A DNA stretch of 20,836 nucleotides, from contig CAYYOI010000027.1 of NCBI GenBank assembly GCA_964473285.1, positions 1-20,836 of the forward strand, given 5' to 3'. The position numbers were made by a program, and so were the translations under genes. Below, piece by piece: positions 14,401-20,836 of this stretch. The notes beneath the pieces were generated by a model, which had not been told where the DNA came from, made no database searches, and was given only the letters and a program-made list of their open reading frames with translations. This DNA comes from JBNJGT01 sp964473285 (lineage in GTDB: Archaea > Nanobdellota > Nanobdellia > Woesearchaeales > JACJVW01). Each line of letters begins with the position of its first letter. Position 1 is the stretch's first letter.

Positions 14401-16469
14401 ACACAATCACAATCCAGGTGGAAAACAACACAGCCCCCATGATACATGAGGTATATCATGGCAACTGGACCAACAAGACAAGGATAAATCTCACAACCCA
14501 CGAGGATACCACTATAACATTCATGCACAACAGCTCAGACAAAGAGAACGACACAATCCTCACCATCTGGTCCTTTGACAACCAGTCTTATCAGACTGAA
14601 AACCTCACTAAGTACTTTGATTATTCAAGTTCAGGGTCACATATCCTTAACCTGACTGTTTCTGATAATGTCACAGCAAGCCATGCAATATGGAACATAA
14701 CAGTTATTGATGTGAACCGCCCGCCAACCTTCGGAAAGGTTCCACTACCTACAAAAGGCTCATTTCACAATGCTTCATTTAATGATTCATTCACCGCAAC
14801 TGATGGAAAATTCATCTCAGAACCAAAGGACACGCTTGACGATTCCACTTACCTTGTGAAGCCAGATTTCCAAAACATTGAATACACATTTCAATCAAAC
14901 CATACATCTAAGACCATAGGAGAACGCAACGCATCAAGCACCACCCGTTCATTCAACAACGTCTCAAATACCTATGACAAGAATTACCTCACCTACTGGG
15001 AGGGAGAGTCACCCGCAACCCTTTCCATTGGATTCAACACCACAACCTTCATCCGCAACATATCAATATCAACACGCCAGCTTGTAACCTTCAACATCTC
15101 ATACACTTTCAAGGGCACCTCATACCACCTTCTTTCATCTGAATGCAACGGCAACCTGACTCTTACCATCCCCCCCACACCCATGGATCATATGACATTC
15201 AATTTCACAGGCCAGATACAAGTGAACGAGATAGGGTTATACAGGACAAGCGGCGCAACCCTCCAGGCACGTACATCATATAACGCAAATGCCTGGTCAG
15301 AATGGTCTGACCCCTTATCAAACCAAAGCCTGTTTCACCAAGAGAACCTCACCCAGAACATGACCTATAATTGGGATAACCGCTACATCCAGTACGCTCT
15401 CACCATGAGCAATACAACAGTCAACCGCCCTGTACTCAACATGAAAATCCCTGACTTCGTCATGAAAGAGGAATACGACATATCGCCCTGGATTGATCTT
15501 GACCACTACTTCTCAGACAAAGACAATGATACTCTTAACTTTTCCATAATAGACATACAAAACAGCGAGAACCTGGGAATCTCAATCAACGAGGAAAACC
15601 ATATCCGCCTATCCCCTGAAACAGACTGGTTTGGTGTGGCAAGCTTCAGGATAAAAGCGACAGACCCAAGTAACACAAGCATTGAATCCAATAACATAAC
15701 AATAACAGTCATCGACACCTATGACCAGCCCCCTCCGGAAAATACTGGTGGAGGCGGTGGTGAGACACAAAGGGTGATAGTCCCATTCCCTGAAGAGAAG
15801 AATGTGACACAACCAGAGTTTCTTCAACTCATAACACCCAGAAGAATAATCAAGACTGATAACAATTCAATCATGATACCACTTACCCTTACAAACAAAG
15901 GCAATGTAACCTTAAGACAGATCTCTCTTGATGCACAAAGCAATGAAAGCGTTGAATTCACCTATGATGACAACCCCATAAACCTGGCACCCCAGGAAAG
16001 CCATGATACCCAAATAGAAGCCTCATGGGATGATGCAAGCTCAATAAGCATAAACATCAGTGCCCAAGCACAGGAACCTGATGTAATGGACTTCACACTC
16101 GTATCAATAACACCCCTTGAAGGCGAGAGCCTCAATAATGAAGTTAAGTTTGTCCGCGACCTGCTCTCCTCAAACCCAGAGTGCCTTGAACTAAACGAGC
16201 AGATATCCAGAGCCCAGGATATGATAAAAAACAACCAGGCAACACAAGCAAAAGAATTACTGCAAAACACAGTAGATACCTGTCGCTATCTGATCAGCTC
16301 AAAAGATCAGCAAACAGAACAACCAGAAGAGATTAATGAATGGAAACACTACCTGCAAAAGAACAGGATACCCCTGATTATCATAGGAAGCATATTAAGC
16401 CTTCTGATACTCATACTCATAGGAATCGTGCTTGCTGCAAATTATTACAATAGAAGAGAATTCAGTTGA
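11487..16469 (+). CDS. Giant cadherin-like surface protein, sequon-rich
   Basis: A 1660-residue type I membrane protein. A signal peptide (1-17, ending HAA) is followed by about a dozen beta-sandwich repeats of cadherin-like type, each about 90-110 residues, marked at their junctions by N-x-P-P or N-R-P-P and by D-x-D acidic loops (DLDTEDN, DPDDDP) that in such domains bind calcium. Residues about 1150-1255 resemble an F5/8 type C (discoidin) carbohydrate-binding domain. A Gly5 linker (about 1419) precedes a CARDB-like domain (1445-1545), a helical stalk and a transmembrane helix (about 1627-1651) with a short basic tail. By hand count there are about 109 Asn-x-Ser/Thr sequons, so heavy N-glycosylation is likely. 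The start overlaps the upstream gene as ATGA, and the end overlaps sufB by 8 nt. It is probably an adhesin or S-layer-associated protein. Confidence 0.88.
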   Translation: MKRILMLIIIATLIHAAEPQFTNVEWDDWYIITQDQPTPPYFIHAMDPDEDYPIDFLVAKSEEFESETFTSFKLENYNDTSAIMNFTPTNEDVGNKSGPKNYTIYILAEDSGPSEEVNTIRINFRIQNVNDPPVLKGIDPLSSITIEEGTTQEFGYNYTQSDIDIPWGDSLETFWYHDSILTNATNSTSGEYSIYYDYCSAGSHTMEVNITDLNGTSDSYTWDITVNNTNRPPEFKGPIANITLEEGEHLEEFLVLEDYFNDPDTECFGNNKDNITYSMINAVPEANITIDKVNGNHTVSINPEEYWFGNFTMRFRANDSYTTTDSNNISVIVDNVNNPPVFLTIPNQTTAQGAHFTLDLNDYLTDNDPHDTHTFTSNSSVFNTTDGLIDTIPSEVKNHTVNVCANDSINTTCTNLSIEVKRNNIPVLDPIDNQTETEGNLFQLIVNATDLDTEDNLTFSTNISWINVITIDNKGSASLEVQLMDNHTGNHTVQVTVTDSKGARDTENFSLEVIDINNPPQWQPLPEFNPRVNNSFSVDFSSYAEDLDLDDTHMYWDNTSLFNIQSSGLVQFTPDNISLTKVNLTVSDGEFNDSIIATFNITSNLNPRISNISINCREDYPCNFTINATDPDDDPLNYTSNLSFHNFSSWTQNNTLLVNLTANQSEVGLHRFNITVQDPYGGINSSTLTINITNTNDLPFFTLLENKTGGNSLKDDHTYEITIEAYDEDGDFLSFNVSPFLFNISSRIRQEIIGNTTIGTFNFTPEQPGNLTLNFSVTDGINTTYKKALYHIINVSKPPEITSFTPSLNHTISENTTQHFNITVQDPDSDILYYNWTINNHPVATTQNWSFTPDFCAEGQYNISINVSDGNLSTGLTWNLTVLDNNIPPILNSSIPNITIKKNQVKEILDLSDYFYQIDACNQSMDFNHTPISNMTLLFNGSRITAYPSTDFVGNITLEFIANDSIATTTSNTITIQVENNTAPMIHEVYHGNWTNKTRINLTTHEDTTITFMHNSSDKENDTILTIWSFDNQSYQTENLTKYFDYSSSGSHILNLTVSDNVTASHAIWNITVIDVNRPPTFGKVPLPTKGSFHNASFNDSFTATDGKFISEPKDTLDDSTYLVKPDFQNIEYTFQSNHTSKTIGERNASSTTRSFNNVSNTYDKNYLTYWEGESPATLSIGFNTTTFIRNISISTRQLVTFNISYTFKGTSYHLLSSECNGNLTLTIPPTPMDHMTFNFTGQIQVNEIGLYRTSGATLQARTSYNANAWSEWSDPLSNQSLFHQENLTQNMTYNWDNRYIQYALTMSNTTVNRPVLNMKIPDFVMKEEYDISPWIDLDHYFSDKDNDTLNFSIIDIQNSENLGISINEENHIRLSPETDWFGVASFRIKATDPSNTSIESNNITITVIDTYDQPPPENTGGGGGETQRVIVPFPEEKNVTQPEFLQLITPRRIIKTDNNSIMIPLTLTNKGNVTLRQISLDAQSNESVEFTYDDNPINLAPQESHDTQIEASWDDASSISINISAQAQEPDVMDFTLVSITPLEGESLNNEVKFVRDLLSSNPECLELNEQISRAQDMIKNNQATQAKELLQNTVDTCRYLISSKDQQTEQPEEINEWKHYLQKNRIPLIIIGSILSLLILILIGIVLAANYYNRREFS

Positions 16470-17523
16470 CTTGTTTTATCAATTCCTTGACTCTTTCCCT
16501 GAAAGCCTCAGGCAAGGACAATTTATTGACATCTAAAAATCCCCTGACAATCATCGCCTCAGCTTCTTGTTTTGTCATTCCCCGCGACATGAGATAAATT
16601 ATCTCTTCTTCTGCAATCTTTCCGACAGCTGCCTCATGGGAAAGGTCAGCCCCTTCAGTTGTTGCAAGAAGCTCAGGGATTGCATGTATCCTGGCAGACG
16701 ATGACAACAAAAGCCCGTTGCACTCAAGATGTGCCCTTGAATCTGGATGATCGCCCTGGATAAGCCCCCTTGCAAAAATCTGTGAATTATCCTTAGCAAT
16801 AGCTCTTGAGATTATATCACCCTGCGCATCTTCTCCCTGAAGGACAACAGTCCCTCCTACATCAACCTTTGAATTTCCTACACCCTGCAAAAGGCTTGTT
16901 AAGGTAGCCCTGCTACCCTTTCCTTTAAGATAAGTCACCGGCGCAGTCTGGATATCCTTTACTGGCTCAAGCAGTACATAATTATTTATGAAAGAGCCCC
17001 CTTCTTCCACCACCGCAGCGCTCCTTGGCCTTACAAAAGATCTGTCATTCCAGTCATGGATCATTGTGAAATTAAGATATGCGTTCTTCTTGATATAGAA
17101 TTCAGACATTCCTATATGTTCAGCGGTATGCACATTTGCATGCGTAAGACAACCTGTCATAATATCAACATGCGCACCCTCATCAACAAGCACAATGTTA
17201 TGCACCACCTGCTTGAAATTATCTTCTTTTATGAACATGCAGGATTGTATTGGAAGCGAGATCTGAGCACCCTTCTTCACCCATATGAAATACCCACCTC
17301 TGTAATGGTTACGGGCAATCTTCGTATACTCATCCTTTTCAGGATCAAGCGCCTGCCACATGTAATTGGAGAGCCAGTCATATTTCTTCAGCGCATCACG
17401 TATATCCATGATCTCTATATTCTCATCCCTTGATTCAGATAAGACAGGAGAATCATTTTCATACAGGTAAGTGCCCGAACGCTTTTCCTTGTCCTCAATA
17501 CCCACACGTTTCAATTCTTCCAT
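16462..17523 (-). CDS. sufB: Iron-sulfur cluster scaffold SufB/SufD-like
   Basis: A 353-residue SufB/SufD family protein, the scaffold on which Fe-S clusters are built with the SufC ATPase. It has the family's beta-helix core with regularly spaced Gly (GGTVVLQGEDAQGDI) and the C-terminal signature with ECNGLLLSSSARIHAIPEL, SHEAAVG (His296-Glu297) and the helical end MSRGMTKQEAEAMIVRGFL. As in other short archaeal forms there is one SufB/D subunit rather than two. The position matching E. coli SufB Cys405 is Ala287 here, while Cys268 is kept, so the cluster ligands must differ. The ATG lies inside the 3' end of sufC (13-nt overlap), giving strict co-translation. The 3' end overlaps the convergent 1660-residue gene by 8 nt. 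Confidence 0.94.
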   Translation of the reverse strand: MEELKRVGIEDKEKRSGTYLYENDSPVLSESRDENIEIMDIRDALKKYDWLSNYMWQALDPEKDEYTKIARNHYRGGYFIWVKKGAQISLPIQSCMFIKEDNFKQVVHNIVLVDEGAHVDIMTGCLTHANVHTAEHIGMSEFYIKKNAYLNFTMIHDWNDRSFVRPRSAAVVEEGGSFINNYVLLEPVKDIQTAPVTYLKGKGSRATLTSLLQGVGNSKVDVGGTVVLQGEDAQGDIISRAIAKDNSQIFARGLIQGDHPDSRAHLECNGLLLSSSARIHAIPELLATTEGADLSHEAAVGKIAEEEIIYLMSRGMTKQEAEAMIVRGFLDVNKLSLPEAFRERVKELIKQVN

Positions 17524-18245
17524 TTTTCATGACAATTTACACATTCCACATAACCCTTTTTCTTGATTTCCTCAAGTATATTTACAGGGTCCTGGTAACA
17601 TCGGATCTGCCCTTCCAGTAGCACGCACGCAGTCTTTGAAGTAAGATAATCAAGCACCTGTCCATGATGTGTTATCACAAGCGCAGAAGCCTTGTTTTCT
17701 CTCACGTATCTTGCAATCTCCCGTGAAATTACTTTCAGGCTCTCAACATCAACCCCTGAATCCGGCTCATCCAGCAACAAGAGTTTAGGCTTCAGCATTA
17801 TAAGCTGCAGTATGTCTGCCCGCTTTCGTTCTCCTCCTGAGAAATCAGCATTTATATCCCTTTCAAGCAGATGAGAAAGCCCAAATCTTTTGGCCATGTC
17901 AAGAGCATCATCCGGCAATTCTTCTTCAGGCTGCCTTTTAAGGCATATATTGAGCATGTTATGGAGTGTTACCCCTTTCACAGCAGGAGGATCCTGAAAA
18001 GATATGTTCAGGCCAAGCCTTGCCCTCTCATCTATGCTTTTCTCTGTTATATCTTTTCCCTCGAATTTGATGCTTCCCTTTACTTCAAAATTAGGAAAAC
18101 CCACAAGCGCCTTCATCAGAGTCGTCTTTCCGGATCCATTAGGCCCGAAGAGGACATATACAGATGAATCCTCAATAGAAAGGGACAGCCCCTTTAGTAT
18201 CTCAACTGAGCCTGCTGAAACATGAAGATTTTTTATATCAAGCAT
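17511..18245 (-). CDS. sufC: SUF system ATPase SufC with CxxC tail
   Basis: A 244-residue cytoplasmic ABC-type ATPase that drives conformational change in the SufB scaffold during Fe-S cluster assembly. Visible motifs are Walker A GPNGSGKT (34-41), Q-loop FQDPP (83-87), signature FSGGERKR (135-142), Walker B LLLLDEPDSGVD (155-166) and the H-loop THH (192-194). Most SufC proteins end near the region equivalent to residue 230; this one continues with YVECVNCHEKW, adding a CxxC pair (Cys235, Cys238) that could bind metal. The ATG at 18245 has a TATA box 26 nt upstream and no ribosome-binding site, so the sufCB mRNA is probably leaderless. The gene order sufC-sufB is that of the minimal archaeal SUF operon. 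Confidence 0.96.
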   Translation of the reverse strand: MLDIKNLHVSAGSVEILKGLSLSIEDSSVYVLFGPNGSGKTTLMKALVGFPNFEVKGSIKFEGKDITEKSIDERARLGLNISFQDPPAVKGVTLHNMLNICLKRQPEEELPDDALDMAKRFGLSHLLERDINADFSGGERKRADILQLIMLKPKLLLLDEPDSGVDVESLKVISREIARYVRENKASALVITHHGQVLDYLTSKTACVLLEGQIRCYQDPVNILEEIKKKGYVECVNCHEKWKN

Positions 18246-18265
18246 ATTGACAGGTAAAATAAAGA

Positions 18266-18276
18266 CCTTTATAAGG
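18266..18276 (-). promoter_or_regulatory. TATA promoter of sufCB
   Basis: On the minus strand, ccttataaagg is centred about 26 nt before the sufC ATG, so the mRNA should be leaderless. The box is itself a near-palindrome (cctt-ata-aagg), which could also be an overlapping regulator site. Confidence 0.6.
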
Positions 18277-18291
18277 GTTGTCGTATAGAAT

Positions 18292-18308
18292 ATAAGAAAA
18301 AAAAGAAT
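18292..18308 (-). terminator. T-tract terminator after ppsA
   Basis: On the minus strand, the ppsA stop codon at 18309 is followed at once by attcttttttttcttat, with eight consecutive T. This is a typical archaeal U-rich terminator without a hairpin. It separates ppsA from the sufCB promoter in only 63 nt. Confidence 0.6.
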
Positions 18309-20720
18309 TTACCTTTTGACCTTCTTCTCCATCGCAGCAATCCGAAGGGTTGTCGGAACTACTGTGTCCGGATTAAGAGATATGGAATCTATACCACACT
18401 CCACAAGGAACTCTGCAAATTCAGGGTAATCGCTTGGCGCCTGCCCGCAGATGCCGATCTTTCGCTTGTTGCGTTTTGCACCCTTTATTACAGAGCTTAC
18501 AAACTCCTTAACTGCAGCATTTCTTTCGTCGTAGATGTCAGCAACAATCTCTGAATCCCGATCAAGGCCCAGCACCAGCTGAGTGAGGTCATTTGTCCCG
18601 ATAGAGAAGCCATCGAATACTTTTGAGAACTCATCAACAAGGATAACATTTGATGGGATCTCACACATCACATATACCTCAAGCTTGTTTTTCCCACGCT
18701 TCAGGCCGTGCTTTTCCATCTCCTTTATGACTTTCTTCCCTTCATCCACTGTCCGGCAGAACGGAACCATTATCTTCACGTTAGTAAGACCCATCTCATC
18801 TCTTACACGCTTCAGGGCCTTGCACTCAAGACCGAATGCTTTCCTGAAATTAGGGTTATAATAACGTGATGCTCCTCTCCATCCGATCATTGGATTATCT
18901 TCTTCCGGTTCGTACTTGGTTCCGCCGATTAGGTTCGCATATTCATTTGTCTTGAAATCAGACAACCTCACAATCACATCATGGGGATAGAAACCTGCTG
19001 CAATACTTCCGATACCGAAAGCAAGCTTTTCCACATAGAACTCTTTCTTGTCCTTGTACCCATGTGTAAGATCATCGATCTGTTTCTTGACCTTTTTATC
19101 CGTCAGCTTATTGTAATCAATAAGAGCGTTCGGATGAATCTTCACATAAGAATTGATGATGAATTCTTCCCTTGCAAGCCCGACTCCGCTGTTAGGTATG
19201 AAGCTCAGGTTGAAAGCTTGTTCAGGGCTTCCCACATTCATCATGATCTTTGTCTTTGTATGCGGCATCTCCTTAAGATCAACCGTGTTGACCACATACT
19301 TCTGCAGACCATCATAAACAAACCCTTCATTCCCTTCAGCACATGATACAGTCACTTTCTGCTTTTGCTTGACCTTCTCTGTTGCATCCAGTGTTCCTAC
19401 AACACAAGGGATTCCAAGCTCCCTGGAAATGATTGCTGCATGACAAGTCCTTCCTCCACGGTTCGTGACGATTGCCCCTGCAATCTTCATTATAGGCTCC
19501 CAGTCAGGATCAGTCATATCAGTAACAAGCACCTCTCCTTTCTTGAATTTCGCGATGTCCTTCACATCCTTGATTACATTAGCCTGTCCTGAACCAATAC
19601 GTTTGCCAACACTTTTCCCCTTGCATACAATCTTACCTTTACTCTTTATGACATACTCTTCATATTTAGTCCTGTCAACCTGGCTCTGGACAGTCTCTGG
19701 TCGTGCCTGTACAATGAAAAGCTTTCCACTCTTTCCATCCTTTGCCCATTCCATGTCCATAGGAGTGAACTTTCCTCTTTTCTTGGAATAATGCTCCTCG
19801 ATCTCAACAGCCCAGCGTGCAAGCTTGAGAACTTCCTTGTCTGTCAGGACAAACTTGTTCCGGTCTTCATTCGGTACATTCACGTTCTTCGTGTATGTGT
19901 TCCCGCCATGATTATAGACCATCTTGATCTTTTTTCTTCCCACATTCTTCGAGACAATAGCATTATAACCCTGTCTCAAAGTAGGCTTGAACACATAATA
20001 TTCATCAGGATTCACTGCACCCTGCACCACGTTCTCTCCCAGGCCGTATGCCCCTGTAATGAACACAGAATTCTCAAAACCGCTTTCTGTATCAATAGAA
20101 AACATCACACCTGAACAGGCAAGATCGCTTCGTACCATCTTCTGTACAGCAATGGACAGATATACATTGAAATGATCAAAATCCTTGTCCTGCCTATACG
20201 ATATGGCCCTATTTGTAAAAAGCGAAGCAAAACACTTTTTGCACGATTCAAGCAAAGTATGTTTTCCTTTTATGTTAAGATAAGTCTCTTGCTGCCCAGC
20301 AAAGCTTGCATCCGGAAGGTCTTCTGCAGTAGCGCTGCTTCTGACTGCAACATCCGTATGCTTTTCACGGTACTGCCTGCATAGTTTCTCGTATGCCTGC
20401 AGGATCTCATGCTCCATCTCCTTTGGAAACGGGGTATTCCTTACAAGTTCCCTGACCTGATGCCCTTTTGTACTTAGGTTTTTCATGCTCCGGGTATCAA
20501 GCCCCTTGAGAATCTTCCTTATTTTCTGGGTAAGCCCTGCACTTTCCACGAAATAGCGGTAAGCATACGCAGTTATCGCAAAACCATTAGGGACAGCAAC
20601 TCCTTTCTTTACCAGAGTCCTGTGCATTTCACCAAGACTTGCATTCTTCCCACCTACTAGATGAACATCTGAAATACCTATTTCATTAAACCAGAGAATA
20701 AACTTCCTTTCTTTCTGCAT
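18309..20720 (-). CDS. ppsA: Phosphoenolpyruvate synthase
   Basis: Pyruvate, water dikinase (803 residues; E. coli PpsA has 792) converts pyruvate and ATP to phosphoenolpyruvate, AMP and phosphate. It feeds gluconeogenesis and the aromatic pathway, and in some archaea can run toward pyruvate. Three domains are visible: N-terminal ATP-grasp (about 10-340, with LVGGKNASLGEM and AVRSSATAEDLPDASFAGQQ), the swivelling phosphohistidine domain with GGRTCHAA (His427), and the C-terminal PEP/pyruvate TIM barrel with SIGTNDLTQ and GICGQAPS (Cys758). The frame stays open to an ATG at 20783, but those 21 codons cover the promoter; the ATG at 20720 has a GAGGTG ribosome-binding site (20727-20732), and the family N-terminus begins there. 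It is monocistronic with its own terminator. Confidence 0.96.
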   Translation of the reverse strand: MQKERKFILWFNEIGISDVHLVGGKNASLGEMHRTLVKKGVAVPNGFAITAYAYRYFVESAGLTQKIRKILKGLDTRSMKNLSTKGHQVRELVRNTPFPKEMEHEILQAYEKLCRQYREKHTDVAVRSSATAEDLPDASFAGQQETYLNIKGKHTLLESCKKCFASLFTNRAISYRQDKDFDHFNVYLSIAVQKMVRSDLACSGVMFSIDTESGFENSVFITGAYGLGENVVQGAVNPDEYYVFKPTLRQGYNAIVSKNVGRKKIKMVYNHGGNTYTKNVNVPNEDRNKFVLTDKEVLKLARWAVEIEEHYSKKRGKFTPMDMEWAKDGKSGKLFIVQARPETVQSQVDRTKYEEYVIKSKGKIVCKGKSVGKRIGSGQANVIKDVKDIAKFKKGEVLVTDMTDPDWEPIMKIAGAIVTNRGGRTCHAAIISRELGIPCVVGTLDATEKVKQKQKVTVSCAEGNEGFVYDGLQKYVVNTVDLKEMPHTKTKIMMNVGSPEQAFNLSFIPNSGVGLAREEFIINSYVKIHPNALIDYNKLTDKKVKKQIDDLTHGYKDKKEFYVEKLAFGIGSIAAGFYPHDVIVRLSDFKTNEYANLIGGTKYEPEEDNPMIGWRGASRYYNPNFRKAFGLECKALKRVRDEMGLTNVKIMVPFCRTVDEGKKVIKEMEKHGLKRGKNKLEVYVMCEIPSNVILVDEFSKVFDGFSIGTNDLTQLVLGLDRDSEIVADIYDERNAAVKEFVSSVIKGAKRNKRKIGICGQAPSDYPEFAEFLVECGIDSISLNPDTVVPTTLRIAAMEKKVKR

Positions 20721-20758
20721 TAGCGACACCTCTTTTATAAAAACACCATACCGTGTGA

Positions 20759-20767
20759 TATTTAAAG
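20759..20767 (-). promoter_or_regulatory. TATA promoter of ppsA
   Basis: On the minus strand, ctttaaata gives an expected start near 20736, leaving about 16 nt of leader that just contains the GAGGTG ribosome-binding site. A second A/T box (ttttataaaa, 20733-20742) is too close to the start codon to be the main promoter. Confidence 0.6.
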
Positions 20768-20804
20768 GTTTTGGCCAAAACACAGAGTTTTTCTAAAAAA
20801 TCTG

Positions 20805-20825
20805 CTTTAGGCTTCCAGCCTAAGG
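20805..20825. other. Eight-bp hairpin upstream of ppsA
   Basis: CTTTAGGC and GCCTAAGG form an eight-pair stem (one G-T) around the loop ttcca. It lies about 40 bp upstream of the ppsA TATA box and may be a regulator site or the end of a transcript entering from outside the window. The window stops here, so its context is unknown. Confidence 0.4.
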
Positions 20826-20836
20826 AAAGTTAGCAA

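Noticed and set aside
18309..20783. Upstream ATG at 20783 for PEP synthase
   Set aside because: The extra 21 codons cover the TATA box and ribosome-binding site and do not match the family N-terminus. The ATG at 20720 is preceded by GAGGTG.
1..20836. tRNA, rRNA, insertion sequences or integration sites
   Set aside because: I looked for cloverleaf arms, conserved rRNA stretches, transposase motifs and terminal inverted repeats with duplications and found none that I could support.

Overview
The window looks archaeal and probably comes from a DPANN lineage (Woesearchaeota/Pacearchaeota-like is my best guess; no rRNA is present to confirm it). The reasons are A/T-rich boxes of the form TTTATATA or CTTTAAATA about 25-28 nt before many start codons, often with no ribosome-binding site between (leaderless mRNAs); GAGGTG/AGGTGAT Shine-Dalgarno sequences at internal operon genes; a SufB/SufC-only iron-sulfur system; lipobox and membrane-anchored surface proteins with cadherin-like domains; Cys-rich IDCGGPC repeats; and very tight packing, including three convergent gene pairs that overlap or abut.

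Layout. 135-1517: an operon of three small soluble proteins, two of which share a duplicated helical domain. 1556-3473: two tandem paralogous lipoproteins. 3468-3917 (-): a YfcE/MJ0936-type metallophosphoesterase. 3978-5312: a promoter, a 220-nt leader with two short aromatic-rich reading frames, and a type I-beta DAHP synthase, the first enzyme of aromatic amino acid synthesis. 5313-5879 (-): a flavodoxin-fold NAD(P)H oxidoreductase, divergent from a class I photolyase (5921-7207). 7306-8715: a secreted protein that looks lysozyme-like with a LysM-like tail. 8776-16469: a surface operon made of a 45-residue ribbon-helix-helix regulator with phased operator sites, an 830-residue membrane-anchored Cys-repeat protein and a 1660-residue cadherin-like protein carrying about 109 N-glycosylation sequons, joined by ATGA overlaps. 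16462-18245 (-): sufC-sufB. 18309-20720 (-): phosphoenolpyruvate synthase.

How it fits together. PEP synthase supplies PEP, which DAHP synthase consumes, although the genes are not adjacent. The strongest candidate for an undescribed system is the DAHP synthase leader. Its second short frame ends in Tyr-Phe-Phe-Arg-Tyr-Phe-His-Phe-Trp, and the codons for the last three of these residues can pair with the DAHP synthase ribosome-binding site. This suggests control by ribosome stalling on aromatic codons, which I do not know as an established mechanism in archaea. The second strongest is the ribbon-helix-helix switch, whose operator lies between TATA box and start and which appears to control the whole surface-protein operon. 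All functional statements are from reading the sequence; no database search was run.
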